Below, in pieces: positions 34,259 to 43,256 of a DNA stretch of 64,000 nt. The stretch is from Clostridia bacterium (GTDB lineage Bacteria > Bacillota > Clostridia > Christensenellales > Aristaeellaceae). A program made the position numbers and the translations under genes. The stretch spans positions 1-64,000 of the forward strand of contig JAFWEJ010000006.1 of assembly GCA_017512985.1 (NCBI GenBank). The letters run 5' to 3'. The notes under the pieces are model-generated. The model was not told the DNA's origin. It saw nothing but the letters and a program-made list of their open reading frames with translations, and searched no databases. Numbering within the stretch: the stretch's first letter is position 1; each line of letters starts with the position of its first letter.

Positions 34259-35496
34259 AACGATACTACCGGAACAGGATCATGCTCAGCGCCATGCTCT
34301 CGTTCCTGATTATCCTGATCATCGCGGTGGCGGGAATCTGGCTGTTCAGCTACAGGCAGATTGAGCAGAACACGGACAGATTCATCGCGTCCCGGCTTGA
34401 GCCCCGGGAGGAGAAAGAGGAGAAAGAGGAACGGACGCCGCGCTTCCGGCAGGAAGCGACGCCGGCAATGTTCGGCTACACGCCCGGACGCCGGAACATT
34501 CCTTCCGGTTTCTATGAGATCACCTTTACGGCGGACGGGGAGCTTGACAACATCAGCAAGTTCGGTATCTCGGAGGACGCCAGCGCCGAAGTGCAGGCAT
34601 ATGTGCAGGACGTCGTGAAAAAGGATACCGAAAAGGGCAAGATCGGTTCCTACAAGTTCGGCATCCGGAGAAATGAGGACGGTTCCGGCACGATCGTGCT
34701 GGTGGATAATTCCATTCAGCTGCATATGCTGTACGATATGCTGAAGAGCGCGGGCCTGGTCGGCCTGGGGATCTTCCTGCTGCTGGTTATCGTTCTGTTT
34801 CCAGTATCCAACCGGATGGCCGACATCTTTGTACGGAACGCGGAACAGCAGCGCCAGTTTATTACCGACGCGGGGCACGACCTGAAGACGCCGGTGGCCA
34901 TCGCCCGGGCCAACCTGGACGTGCTGGAACTGCGGGAAGGGCCGAACAAGTGGAGCAGCAACGTCCGGGCGCAGGTGGACCGCATGGAGCACCTGGTGCA
35001 GGACCTGATCCTGATGGCCCGCCTGGACGAGGAGAAGAGCGAGGAAGCGCTCAATGAGATCAATATGACGACCCTCGCGGACGAAATCTGGGAAGAATAC
35101 CAGCCCTCGATGAAGCAGAAGCAGATCGCGGGCGAAGCCGCCCTGGAGGAAACGACACCCATCAAAGGGACGGGCAGCTTGATCCGGCGGATGCTCTGCC
35201 TGCTGATGGATAACGCGGTGCAGTATACGCCGGAGGAGGGAAGCATCCGACTGTCCGTTGCGTCGGACAAGAAGAAGGTCCGGATTGTGCTGGAGAATTC
35301 CGTGGCGCAGCTGCCTTCCGAGAAACCGGAGAAGCTGACGGAGCGCTTTGTGCGCGGGGACAGCGCCCGTACCCAGAAGAACGGCGGATCCGGCATCGGG
35401 CTTGCTGCGGTCCGGAGGATCTGTGAGAAGCATCACGGGAAGCTTGTGATAGATTATCCGGACGAACATACCTTCCGGGTGAAGGTTGAAGTGTAA
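34255..35496 (+). CDS. Sensor histidine kinase
   Basis: A 413-residue membrane kinase with TM1 at residues 10-32 and TM2 at about 163-185 flanking a 130-residue extracytoplasmic sensor region that begins with a charged EEKEEKEER stretch. The H-box has His208 in FITDAGHDLKTPVA, the N-box DNAVQYTP near residue 320, and the G-box GGSGIGLAAVRRI near residue 378. It lacks an obvious HAMP domain. Pairs with the response regulator directly upstream. Signal unknown. Confidence 0.93.
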   Translation: MKRYYRNRIMLSAMLSFLIILIIAVAGIWLFSYRQIEQNTDRFIASRLEPREEKEEKEERTPRFRQEATPAMFGYTPGRRNIPSGFYEITFTADGELDNISKFGISEDASAEVQAYVQDVVKKDTEKGKIGSYKFGIRRNEDGSGTIVLVDNSIQLHMLYDMLKSAGLVGLGIFLLLVIVLFPVSNRMADIFVRNAEQQRQFITDAGHDLKTPVAIARANLDVLELREGPNKWSSNVRAQVDRMEHLVQDLILMARLDEEKSEEALNEINMTTLADEIWEEYQPSMKQKQIAGEAALEETTPIKGTGSLIRRMLCLLMDNAVQYTPEEGSIRLSVASDKKKVRIVLENSVAQLPSEKPEKLTERFVRGDSARTQKNGGSGIGLAAVRRICEKHHGKLVIDYPDEHTFRVKVEV

Positions 35497-35503
35497 CAGG
35501 AAA

Positions 35504-35534
35504 ACAGGCGTGAAAGCTCACGCCTGTTTTTTGT
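35504..35534 (+). terminator. Terminator of the two-component operon
   Basis: AACAGGCGTGA/TCACGCCTGTT with a TTTTTT tail, directly after the kinase stop codon. Confidence 0.9.
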
Positions 35535-35602
35535 GCGCGTCAGATTCAGATAAGGTTGAACCGGTAAGATGGCGGTACAGAACGGAAAGGAGCAATAAAC
35601 AC

Positions 35603-36376
35603 ATGAAGAGATCAATTCGCCGGATGTTTTCCCTGCTGGCGCTGCTGGTGTTTGCCGCCGGCCTGGCGGCTTCCGCCGGCGCGGAGAGCGCGGTGGACAC
35701 CATCCTTGCCACGGGAACCACGCAGGCCTTCGCTTCGGACGCTGTTCCGGATGAGGATATTCAGACAATCCTGCAGGCCGGCGTTTCCACCTCCAGCGCG
35801 ATCAACCAGCAGCCCTGGTACTTTGCCGCGGTCACGAACCGGGACCTGATGAAGGAGATCAGCGGCGGTTCAGGTATGGGCTTCGGCGGCCGGCCGGAAG
35901 GCATGGGCACTCCGCCGGATGGCGCGGGCAGCCCGCCGGAAGGCATGAGTATCCCGGAAGGAATGGCTCCGCCGCCGGGAGGCATGCCGGAAGGCGGCAG
36001 TATGCCCGCTATGCCCTCCATGCCCGGCGGTGGGGCGGGAGGCGCGAAGGCGTCCCTGGGTGATTCCCCGCTGGCCATTATCGTCTATATGGATACGAAT
36101 TCCAAATCCCCCTCACCGGAATACGACTGCGGACTGGCAACCCAGAACATGGTGATCGCGGCTTCCGCCCTGGGATACGGCGTCAAGATTGTTTCTTCCC
36201 CCACAATGACATTGAACGGGGACAAACATGACGAGATCTGCCGGAAGCTTGGCGTGGATACCGGCCTGAAAGCCGTCGCGGTCCTGCTGATCGGCAAACC
36301 CGCGGAAGGCGTTGACGCGACCACCGGCGCGTCCGTGCGGGAAGCGGTGGACAGCAAGTCCGTGATTCTTCACTGA
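35603..36376 (+). CDS. Exported nitroreductase-fold protein with Gly/Met/Pro-rich insert
   Basis: A 257-residue protein. Residues 1-27 are a signal peptide (SLLALLVFAAGLAASAGA). The nitroreductase part begins VDTILATGTTQAF and carries the family's STSSAINQQPWYFAAV near residue 62 and the FMN-pocket region GLATQNMVIAASALGYGVKI. Between them, residues 88-149 are an insert of PEGM, PPEGM and PGGMPEG units, probably disordered and surface exposed. Nitroreductases are normally cytosolic and need FMN, so an exported one would need extracellular flavin or may have a non-catalytic role. GAAAGGAG precedes ATG 35603. Confidence 0.75.
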   Translation: MKRSIRRMFSLLALLVFAAGLAASAGAESAVDTILATGTTQAFASDAVPDEDIQTILQAGVSTSSAINQQPWYFAAVTNRDLMKEISGGSGMGFGGRPEGMGTPPDGAGSPPEGMSIPEGMAPPPGGMPEGGSMPAMPSMPGGGAGGAKASLGDSPLAIIVYMDTNSKSPSPEYDCGLATQNMVIAASALGYGVKIVSSPTMTLNGDKHDEICRKLGVDTGLKAVAVLLIGKPAEGVDATTGASVREAVDSKSVILH

Positions 36377-36422
36377 CATGGCGGCCCCGGCCGGACTGTG
36401 ATATACTGATCCGGGTGATGAT

Positions 36423-37007
36423 ATGCAGACCGATCGGATCACGCAGGAAGCCATTGAATATATCCGCAGCCTGTTCCGGGGAAACGCGGACGGCCACGGG
36501 TTCGACCACTCCCTCCGGGTGTGGCGCAACGCCATGATGATCGCGGAGAGCGAAGACTGCGACCCGCGGATCGTATCCCTGGCCGCGCTGCTTCACGACG
36601 CGGACGACTACAAGCTGTTCGCCACGGAGAACAACGCGAACGCCCGGCAGTTCCTGGACGCGCACGGCGTGACGCGGGAAGACGCGGACCGGATCTGCGA
36701 CGCGGTCAACGCTGTGTCCTTCAGCAAAAACAGGGGAAAATGCCCGGAGACCGCGGAAGGCCGCATTGTGCAGGACGCGGACCGGCTGGACGCCCTGGGC
36801 GCGGTCGGGATCGCACGGACCTTCGCCTTCGGCGGGGGCCACGGTCGGCCGCCGGAGGATTCCATCGGGCACTTCCACGAGAAGCTGCTTCTGCTGAAGG
36901 ACATGATGAACACGGAGAAGGCCAGGGAGATTGCGGAGGAACGCCACGAGTTCATGGAGGAATTTCTCCGGGAATGGGATAAAGAAACAAAGATCCCGGA
37001 AACATAA
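36423..37007 (+). CDS. HD-domain phosphohydrolase
   Basis: A 194-residue metal-dependent hydrolase of the YedJ type. The HD motif is formed by His28 in HGFDHSLRV, HD at about 58-59 (LLHDADDYK) and Asp near 119 (VQDADRLDALGAVGIAR). Family members hydrolyse nucleotides or related phosphoesters; the substrate here is not known. It follows the nitroreductase-like gene by 46 nt and has its own terminator. Confidence 0.85.
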   Translation: MQTDRITQEAIEYIRSLFRGNADGHGFDHSLRVWRNAMMIAESEDCDPRIVSLAALLHDADDYKLFATENNANARQFLDAHGVTREDADRICDAVNAVSFSKNRGKCPETAEGRIVQDADRLDALGAVGIARTFAFGGGHGRPPEDSIGHFHEKLLLLKDMMNTEKAREIAEERHEFMEEFLREWDKETKIPET

Positions 37008-37013
37008 AAACAG

Positions 37014-37045
37014 GGAACGGTTCGGATGAACCGTTCCCTTTCCTT
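37014..37045. terminator. Bidirectional terminator between the HD and amt genes
   Basis: GGGAACGGTTC/GAACCGTTCCC with TTTCCTTT on the plus strand, located between convergent genes. Confidence 0.85.
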
Positions 37046-37057
37046 TGGAGGAGAAGA

Positions 37058-38776
37058 TTATTCGTCTTCGGACTGGAGGGCGTCGTATCCTTCTTCGCCG
37101 GTACGGACACGGACCACATTTTCAACATCCTGGACAAAGATCTTGCCGTCGCCGATATGGCCGGTATACAGGACGCTGCGGGCGGTTTCGATGACTTCGC
37201 TTACAGGCACCTTGCTGACGACAATATCCACCTGGACCTTCGGCAGGAGCGTGACTTCCACAGGAGTGCCGCGGTAATACTCGGGCTTGCCCTTCTGCGC
37301 GCCGTAGCCCATGACGTTGGTGACCGTCATACCGGTGATGCCGATGCCGTTCATGGCCTTCTTCAGGCTCTCCAGGCTGGCAGGGCGGCAGATGATCTGT
37401 ACGCGGGTGTAAACCGGTTCGCCTTCCGCCTTCGCGGGCTTCTTTGCCACGGGTACGGCTTCCGCGACGGGAGCCGCTTCAACCATGGGCGCGGCGGCAG
37501 CGGCGGGAACCTCATATCCTTCTTCAGGAACAATCGCAAATCCGGAATAAGCGGTGAGCAGGCCGTGTTCGCTGCGGTCCATACCGATGATCTCGTCCTC
37601 GGTGCTTGCCCGCAGACCGATGGTCTTTTTGATCACCTGGAAGACAACGGTGATGACCGTCGCGGTCCAGGCGATTGTGCACAGCACGCCGAGGGCCTGG
37701 ACACCGAGGAATTTGAACCCGCCGCCGTAGAAGACACCCTTCATGGTGGTGCCGCCGGTGGCGAACAGGCCGGTCAGGATTGTGCCCAGGGCGCCGCAGA
37801 CGCCGTGGACGGAGATCGCGCCGACCGGGTCGTCGATCCTGGCGACTTTGTCGAAGAATTCAACCGCGAGGACGATCACGATGCCGCAGGCCAGGCCGAT
37901 GATCGCCGCGCCGAAGGGATTGACCGCGTCGCAGCCCGCTGTGATGCCGACCAGGCCGGCCAGAGCGGCGTTGAAGGTCATGGAAACATCCGGCTTGCCG
38001 TAGCGCAGCCAGGTAAAGATCATGGTGGTCAGAGTCGCGACGGCAGCGGCCAGGTTCGTGTTGAAGAAGACCAGCGAAGCGCTGCCGATCGCGTCATCGC
38101 TGTCCATGGCCACGGTGGAGGCACCGTTGAAACCGAACCAGCAGAACCAGAGGATGAACACGCCCAGGGCCGCGATGGACAGGTTGTGGCCGAGGAACGC
38201 GCGGGGCTTTCCGTCCTTGCCGTACTTGCCGACGCGGGGTCCGAGGATCTTCGCGCCGACCAGGGCGCACACGCCGCCGACCATATGCACGGCCGTGGAA
38301 CCGGCAAAATCATGGAAACCCATTTCAGCCAACCAGCCGCCGCCCCAGATCCAGTGGCCGGAGACCGGATAGATGAACAGCGAAATCGCCGCGGAATAGA
38401 TGCAGTAAGCGGAGAACTTTGTGCGCTCAGCCATGGCGCCGGAAACGATCGTGGCGGAGGTGGCGCAGAAGACGGTCTGGAAGATTGCGAACGCCCACAG
38501 CGGAACGCCCGCCGGGAGGATATGGCTGTAATCCTTCATGATGAAAGGATCGATCCAGCCGAACAGCGCGGTGCCCGCGCCGAACATGATACCGTAACCA
38601 ATGAGCCAGTAGAGGGGAGTACCGATGCAAAAGTCCATCAGGTTCTTCATCAGGATGTTGCCTGTGTTCTTCGCGCGGGTGAAGCCCGCCTCGCACATTG
38701 CGAAGCCCGCCTGCATAAAGAAGACCAGCGCGGCTCCGAGGAGTACCCAGATTGTGTTTGCTGCAGAGAATGCCAT
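37058..38776 (-). CDS. amt: Ammonium transporter fused to a PII signal-protein domain
   Basis: A 572-residue fusion. Residues 1-410 are an Amt channel with eleven membrane segments, the [21 protein letters not shown] terminus and the pore twin histidines His164 (TAVHMVGG) and His324 (ISVHGVCG). Residues 424-455 are an Ala/Pro/Val linker. Residues 456-572 are a complete GlnK/GlnB domain with the T-loop [13 protein letters not shown] (Tyr501 at the usual Tyr51 position), VDIVVSK and the C-terminal [20 protein letters not shown]. Normally amt and glnK are separate genes and GlnK plugs the channel; here the regulator is tethered. GGAGTG precedes ATG 38776. The gene has a nitrogen-type leader hairpin. 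Confidence 0.95.
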   Translation of the reverse strand: MAFSAANTIWVLLGAALVFFMQAGFAMCEAGFTRAKNTGNILMKNLMDFCIGTPLYWLIGYGIMFGAGTALFGWIDPFIMKDYSHILPAGVPLWAFAIFQTVFCATSATIVSGAMAERTKFSAYCIYSAAISLFIYPVSGHWIWGGGWLAEMGFHDFAGSTAVHMVGGVCALVGAKILGPRVGKYGKDGKPRAFLGHNLSIAALGVFILWFCWFGFNGASTVAMDSDDAIGSASLVFFNTNLAAAVATLTTMIFTWLRYGKPDVSMTFNAALAGLVGITAGCDAVNPFGAAIIGLACGIVIVLAVEFFDKVARIDDPVGAISVHGVCGALGTILTGLFATGGTTMKGVFYGGGFKFLGVQALGVLCTIAWTATVITVVFQVIKKTIGLRASTEDEIIGMDRSEHGLLTAYSGFAIVPEEGYEVPAAAAAPMVEAAPVAEAVPVAKKPAKAEGEPVYTRVQIICRPASLESLKKAMNGIGITGMTVTNVMGYGAQKGKPEYYRGTPVEVTLLPKVQVDIVVSKVPVSEVIETARSVLYTGHIGDGKIFVQDVENVVRVRTGEEGYDALQSEDE

Positions 38777-38831
38777 ACAGATCACTCCGTTTCTGAGAAT
38801 ATTCCCGGCAGTACGCCTTTGTACAAAGAAA

Positions 38832-38867
38832 GAGGCGCCAGGTGCTTTAAGCACACCTTTGCGCCTC
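38832..38867 (-). promoter_or_regulatory. amt leader: hexaloop hairpin versus terminator
   Basis: The minus-strand transcript can form AGGCGC-[AAAGGU]-GUGCUU (38849-38866; six pairs including two G-U). Alternatively it forms a terminator-like stem GAGGCGC/GCGCCUC with inner AGGUGxGCUU/AGCACCU, followed by UUUCUUUG. Same layout as the glnA, dapL and purF leaders. Confidence 0.7.
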
Positions 38868-38881
38868 ATCGGGATGCACGG

Positions 38882-38910
38882 ATTTTATGCCTGTCGCAAA
38901 CGTTTGTCAA
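38882..38910 (-). promoter_or_regulatory. amt promoter
   Basis: Minus-strand TTGACA (38905-38910) and TAAAAT (38882-38887), spacer 17 nt. Confidence 0.8.
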
Positions 38911-39309
38911 GACGGTAAACAATCAAAATACAAATTGGATACAGTATACAGAACTTTATTCTGCGATCGCTGTATTCCGCAATCTCAAAGGCCGTGACTC
39001 TCCACTGGAGAGATCACTCCCTTTCGATTGACCTCAGAACCGATGAAATATCCGCCACTGGCGGTCATCGGTTCTTCGCCCAAAGTGCCCTGGCACTTTG
39101 ACAGCTGCAGCATGGCAACTGTTACCCAAATGCCCATAAAGGGCACAGGTCTCCGATTTGGACAGTTGCTCAACAATTCATAATTATACAGGAGGTATTC
39201 TCTTGCACAGAGCCGTTGAAAATGATAGAATTGTTGCGTAACAAGGATTGAAGGAACTGCGCGGGCGTTCGGGTGGATGCCGGGAAGAAGCACGCAGACG
39301 GAGGGTCAA
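38911..39309. other. Intergenic region between amt and a Na/Pi cotransporter gene
   Basis: No gene with a start signal was found. A plus-strand frame around 39090-39190 reads PKVPWHFDSCSMATVTQMPI and on to a TAA without any ribosome site; it may be a remnant or chance. The AATTCATAATTATAC repeat lies at 39174-39188. A probable promoter TTGCAC-17-TAGAAT (39203-39231) serves the cotransporter gene. Confidence 0.45.
39203..39231 (+). promoter_or_regulatory. Promoter of the first Na/Pi cotransporter gene
   Basis: TTGCAC (39203-39208) and TAGAAT (39226-39231), spacer 17 nt, 78 nt before the start codon. Confidence 0.55.
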
Positions 39310-41088
39310 ATGGATATTCTGGATTTTGTAATGCTCCTGGGCGGAGTGGCGATGTTCCTCTACGGCATGTCGCTGATGGGAGACGGACTGAAAAAGGTCG
39401 CGGGCAACAAGCTCGAGCTGATCCTTTACCGTCTTTCCAGCAATCCGCTCAAGGGCATTTTGCTTGGTACGGGGGTCACCGCGGTGATCCAGTCCTCTTC
39501 CGCAACGAGCGTCATGGTGGTCGGTTTTGTCAACTCCGCCATGATGAAGCTGCGCCAGGCGATCGCAATTATTATGGGCGCGGTCATCGGCACGAGCATC
39601 ACCGGGTGGATCATCTGCCTGTCCAGCGTCGGAACGACATCCCCGGCACTGAAACTGCTGAGCACGGAAGCACTGGCCGCGATCACGGCGATCGCCTCGA
39701 TCCTGCTCAAAAAGACCGTTAAAAAGCGCAGCACGCAGCATGTGGCGGACATCCTGATGGGCTTCGCCGTGCTGATGTTCGGCATGAAGACCATGAGTGG
39801 ATCCGTGTCCGCCCTGAAGGAAGATCCCGGGTTCATCTCTTTCCTGACCAGCTTTTCGAATCCTGTGCTGGGTATCCTGATCGGTATCGTCTTCACGGCC
39901 ATCCTGCAGAGCGCGTCCGCTTCGGTCGGTATCCTGCAGGCGCTGTCCAGCACGGGCCTGATCACCTTTGACGAAGTCCTGCCGATCATCCTGGGTATCG
40001 CCATCGGCGCGTCCGTGCCGGTGCTGATCTCTGGCATGAGCTCCCCCAAGGACGGCAAGCGTACCGCGATCTCCTACCTGGTGATCGAGATCCTGCGGGT
40101 GATTCTGTTTGCCGCGGTGTTCTACGGGCTGAACGCCATCATCCATTTCTCCTTCCTGCACCAGACGATGGACATGTTCTCCATCGCCCTGCTGAACACG
40201 CTGTTCCGCGTCAGCACGGTAGCCGTGCTGGCCTGGTGCATACCGGTGATCGAGCAGCTGGTGGTGAAGCTGGTGCCCGGCAATCCCGCAGACGAAGAGA
40301 AGACCCGCGACATGGACCGGCTGGAGGAGCGCTTCCTGGCCTATCCGACGCTGGCGGTTGAGCAGACCCGGCTGACGATCAACAAGATGGCGGAACTGAC
40401 AGAGAAGTCCATGAACATTGCCATCGGCATGCTGAGCAGTTATTCGGACAAGGACTATGCCGAGGTGGAAGACCTTGAAAGCATCGTGGACCGGTATGAA
40501 GACAAGATCGGCAGCTACCTGATGAAGCTGACCGGCCGAGAGATGACCGAAACCCAGAACAAGGCGGTGAGCCAGTATCTGCGCGCGATCACGGACCTGG
40601 AACGGATCAGCGACCACGCGATGAACATCGCGGAACGCGCGCAGGAACTGAAAGAAAAAAAGATCTCCTTCTCCGACAAGGGAACGAAGGAGATGAACAA
40701 CCTGACCGCGGCGATCCGGGAGATCATGGCGATCACTTTCGGCTGCTTCCTGAGCGATGAAGCGGACGAAGCGTACCGGGTAGAACCGTTGGAGCAGGTG
40801 ATCGACAGGCTGTGCCAGAAGATGCGGGAGAAGCATACCGCCCGTCTGCAGAAGGGCAAGTGCACGATCGGCCAGGGCTATGTGTTCAACGACCTGATCG
40901 GCGATTTTGAGCGCGTGAGCGACCACTGCTCGAACATCGCCATCGTGATCGTGGACCTGATGGGCAACTCACTGGACGTGCACGAACTGAGCGAGGCCAT
41001 GCACGAAGGGCATCCGGACCGGTACGACGAGTACTATGAGGAATTCGAGGCAAAGTACCTGAAGAAGAAGGACAGGGACGAGGATTAA
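39310..41088 (+). CDS. Na/Pi cotransporter with PhoU-like C-terminal domain (copy 1)
   Basis: A 592-residue NptA/YjbB-type phosphate transporter. Residues 1-320 carry the two inverted Na_Pi_cotrans repeats with the glutamine-serine motifs VIQSSSATSVMVVGF near residue 63 and ILQSASASVGILQAL near residue 203. Residues 345-560 form a PhoU-like helical domain that probably regulates flux. ATG 39310 has GGAGG 5 nt upstream; the longer ORF start is unsupported. A second paralogue is encoded at 43257-45128. Confidence 0.92.
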   Translation: MDILDFVMLLGGVAMFLYGMSLMGDGLKKVAGNKLELILYRLSSNPLKGILLGTGVTAVIQSSSATSVMVVGFVNSAMMKLRQAIAIIMGAVIGTSITGWIICLSSVGTTSPALKLLSTEALAAITAIASILLKKTVKKRSTQHVADILMGFAVLMFGMKTMSGSVSALKEDPGFISFLTSFSNPVLGILIGIVFTAILQSASASVGILQALSSTGLITFDEVLPIILGIAIGASVPVLISGMSSPKDGKRTAISYLVIEILRVILFAAVFYGLNAIIHFSFLHQTMDMFSIALLNTLFRVSTVAVLAWCIPVIEQLVVKLVPGNPADEEKTRDMDRLEERFLAYPTLAVEQTRLTINKMAELTEKSMNIAIGMLSSYSDKDYAEVEDLESIVDRYEDKIGSYLMKLTGREMTETQNKAVSQYLRAITDLERISDHAMNIAERAQELKEKKISFSDKGTKEMNNLTAAIREIMAITFGCFLSDEADEAYRVEPLEQVIDRLCQKMREKHTARLQKGKCTIGQGYVFNDLIGDFERVSDHCSNIAIVIVDLMGNSLDVHELSEAMHEGHPDRYDEYYEEFEAKYLKKKDRDED

Positions 41089-41263
41089 CGCGGGATGGCT
41101 GTTCAGCGTGTTCCGTATGATGGAAATGCCGGCCGATATCCTGAAAAACCGTATACAGCATTCCGGCTGTTACCCTATCCAGAGCTTCTGCTCTTCGGCA
41201 TACAGGGTTATGCAAGTTTTATTTGTCAGTTTGTATGCAGGAAACAGAAAGAAGGGAAACACA

Positions 41264-41821
41264 GTGAATATCCTGTTTGTTGATGCCTGCGTCAGGATGA
41301 ATTCCAGGACAAGGTTCCTGGCCAGACATATACTGGCTCAACTGGACGGAACCGTTACTGAAGTGAACCCGGCAACAGAGACGAAACCAATTGTATCGGA
41401 ACAATTCATTAACAGACGAAACAAGTCGTCGGAAACGGGCGAGTTTTCCGACCCGGTTTACACACCTGCGCGCCAGTTCTCAGAAGCGGATATCATTGTG
41501 ATCGCAGCGCCATACTGGGATCTTTCGTTTCCTGCTGTCCTGAAGGCATATTTTGAGCAGATTAACGTTCTGGGACTGACATTTGAATACACGGATGACG
41601 GTTTCACGAGAGGGCTGTGCAGGGCAAAGAAGCTGATTTACGTTACGACAGCCGGCGGACCGATTGTTTCAGATGAGTACGGCTACGGCTATGTCAAAGC
41701 GCTTGCGCAGAACTTTTACGGGATTCCTGATGTATGCCAGGTCAAAGCTGAAAGGCTTGACATGATCGGCGCCGATGTGGCTGAAATATTGAATGAGGCG
41801 CTGAAGGGATTCATTGAATGA
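41264..41821 (+). CDS. Flavodoxin-fold NAD(P)H:FMN oxidoreductase
   Basis: A 185-residue quinone/azo reductase-like protein. The FMN phosphate loop lies near residues 8-16 (ACVRMNSRTR), the central strand motif is IIVIAAPYWDLSFPAVLKAYFEQI, and the late loop TTAGGPIVSDEYGYGY surrounds the isoalloxazine. Start GTG 41264 follows GAAGGG by 7 nt; upstream in-frame starts at 41108 lack a ribosome site. Single gene; substrate not predictable. Confidence 0.8.
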   Translation: MNILFVDACVRMNSRTRFLARHILAQLDGTVTEVNPATETKPIVSEQFINRRNKSSETGEFSDPVYTPARQFSEADIIVIAAPYWDLSFPAVLKAYFEQINVLGLTFEYTDDGFTRGLCRAKKLIYVTTAGGPIVSDEYGYGYVKALAQNFYGIPDVCQVKAERLDMIGADVAEILNEALKGFIE

Positions 41822-42149
41822 TTCTGCAGTTACGCTCTCTTCATCACCGACCGGCCGGCGGGCAATGAAAAAACGGGATCAGGGAACAAGCGCGGGACCT
41901 GACTGAATAATATTATACATAGAGTATTAGATACATATAATCAATTTAGATCTATCTAAAACATTGAAAACAAATATTAACAAATACTTTTTTTCTGAAG
42001 ACGGTATTGACAAATTAGTCTTGTCTTACTACGATATACCCAGCGGTTAGACGAAACTAACAAAATTAGTACGGCAGAACAGCTCCATCGATATGGTGGC
42101 CGCGCTGAAGACAGAAGAATAACCTGAACGGGTAAGGAGAGATCACAGC
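41822..42149. other. Regulatory region upstream of the DtxR-type gene
   Basis: No gene. An AT-rich stretch is followed by the promoter TTGACA (42007-42012)-17-TACGAT (42030-42035). An inverted repeat TTAGACGAAACTAA at 42047-42060 lies just downstream of the start point and is a likely operator; AATTAGTC inside the promoter spacer resembles a half-site. Confidence 0.6.
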
Positions 42150-42521
42150 ATGCATACGCACAGATCCGCGGAAGATTATCTGGAACAGATACTCATCCTG
42201 CTTGAATCGAAAGGGTATGCGCGGTCGGTTGATATCGCCGATGCGCTGGAAGTCAAAAAGCCGTCGGTTTCCATTGCCATGAAAAAGCTGCGGGAAAGCG
42301 GATATGTTTCCATGGAGAAGAGGGGCAAGATCTGCCTGACGGACAAGGGGTACCCGATCGCCCGGCAGACCTATGAACGGCATAAGGCCCTGACGCAGTT
42401 TCTTGTAAAGCTCGGAGTGGATGAACAGACTGCACGGGCAGACGCGTGCAGAATGGAACACGCGCTGTCAAACAAAAGCTTCGAAGCGATCTCGGGCATT
42501 TTTACAACCGGGAACTGCTGA
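42150..42521 (+). CDS. DtxR/MntR-family metal-dependent regulator
   Basis: A 123-residue metalloregulator. The N-terminal winged helix (residues 5-65: SAEDYLEQILILLESKGYAR, SVDIADALEVKKPSVSIAM) is followed by a dimerization/metal domain with His near 78, Cys and Glu-His in DACRMEHALS near 100. This is the MntR-like short form without an SH3 domain. AAGGAG precedes ATG 42150. The inverted repeat in its own promoter suggests autoregulation. No metal transporter gene lies next to it. Confidence 0.88.
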   Translation: MHTHRSAEDYLEQILILLESKGYARSVDIADALEVKKPSVSIAMKKLRESGYVSMEKRGKICLTDKGYPIARQTYERHKALTQFLVKLGVDEQTARADACRMEHALSNKSFEAISGIFTTGNC

Positions 42522-42777
42522 GACTGTGATTCGACACTTCGGATATGGATCCTGTTCCGGCTGATGACCCGGCCCGGGCAGTGTTTATACCAAAGAAGCA
42601 AGCCTTCAGGCAGAAAGAAACCCTAAAAAGAGCAGGCGGAAGACGCCGCGTCGGATCCGGATCTGATATGATCACGATGATTTCAAAACTGATTTACGGA
42701 AGCAACAGACAGTTGCTTGCATCTGTACCGCGGGCAGCTTATGATGCAGGTGAAGTAACGACAGGGAGGTCCCATCA

Positions 42778-43221
42778 ATGTCAACATGCGAAATCCTGAA
42801 GGATCTGAGGGAAAAACACAACCTGACCCAGGAGGAACTGGCTGAGCGGGTGCTGGTGACCCGGCAGGCTGTAAGCCGCTGGGAAACCGGGGAAACCCAG
42901 CCGAATACGGAAACGCTCAAGCTTTTATCCCGTGAATATGATGTTTCCATCAATACCCTGCTTGGCTCCCCGAGGCAGCTTTTCTGCCAGTGCTGCGGGA
43001 TGCCGATGAATGAAGACCAGCTGATCAGTAAGGATCCGGACGGCTTCTTTGACGAGGATTATTGCAAATGGTGTTACGCGGACGGAAAATTCACATATAC
43101 GTCAAAGGACGCGCTGCTTAATTTCATGATTGAGCATATGCCCAATCCGGAAGGGCTGCCGGCGGAAGACCGGCGCAGCCAGTATGACGGATGGCTTTCC
43201 CAGCTGAAGCGCTGGAAATAA
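42778..43221 (+). CDS. XRE-type HTH regulator with C-terminal zinc ribbon
   Basis: A 147-residue protein. Residues 1-60 are an HTH_3 domain (LREKHNLTQEELAERVLVTR ... VSRWETGETQP). Residues 68-100 hold a putative zinc ribbon with CQCCG and CKWC pairs (LFCQCCGMPM ... YCKWCYADG), and the rest is a helical tail. GGGAGG precedes ATG 42778. The combination is common in Clostridia but its targets are not known. The 256 bases upstream, after the DtxR-type gene, hold no convincing gene. Confidence 0.85.
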   Translation: MSTCEILKDLREKHNLTQEELAERVLVTRQAVSRWETGETQPNTETLKLLSREYDVSINTLLGSPRQLFCQCCGMPMNEDQLISKDPDGFFDEDYCKWCYADGKFTYTSKDALLNFMIEHMPNPEGLPAEDRRSQYDGWLSQLKRWK

Positions 43222-43256
43222 ACGATGAAAAGGGATACCGCGGTGTTTTCAGACGC

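Noticed and set aside
42545-42799. 84-codon ORF between the DtxR-type and HTH/zinc-ribbon genes
   Set aside because: No ribosome site, biased composition, and it overlaps the start signals of the next gene.
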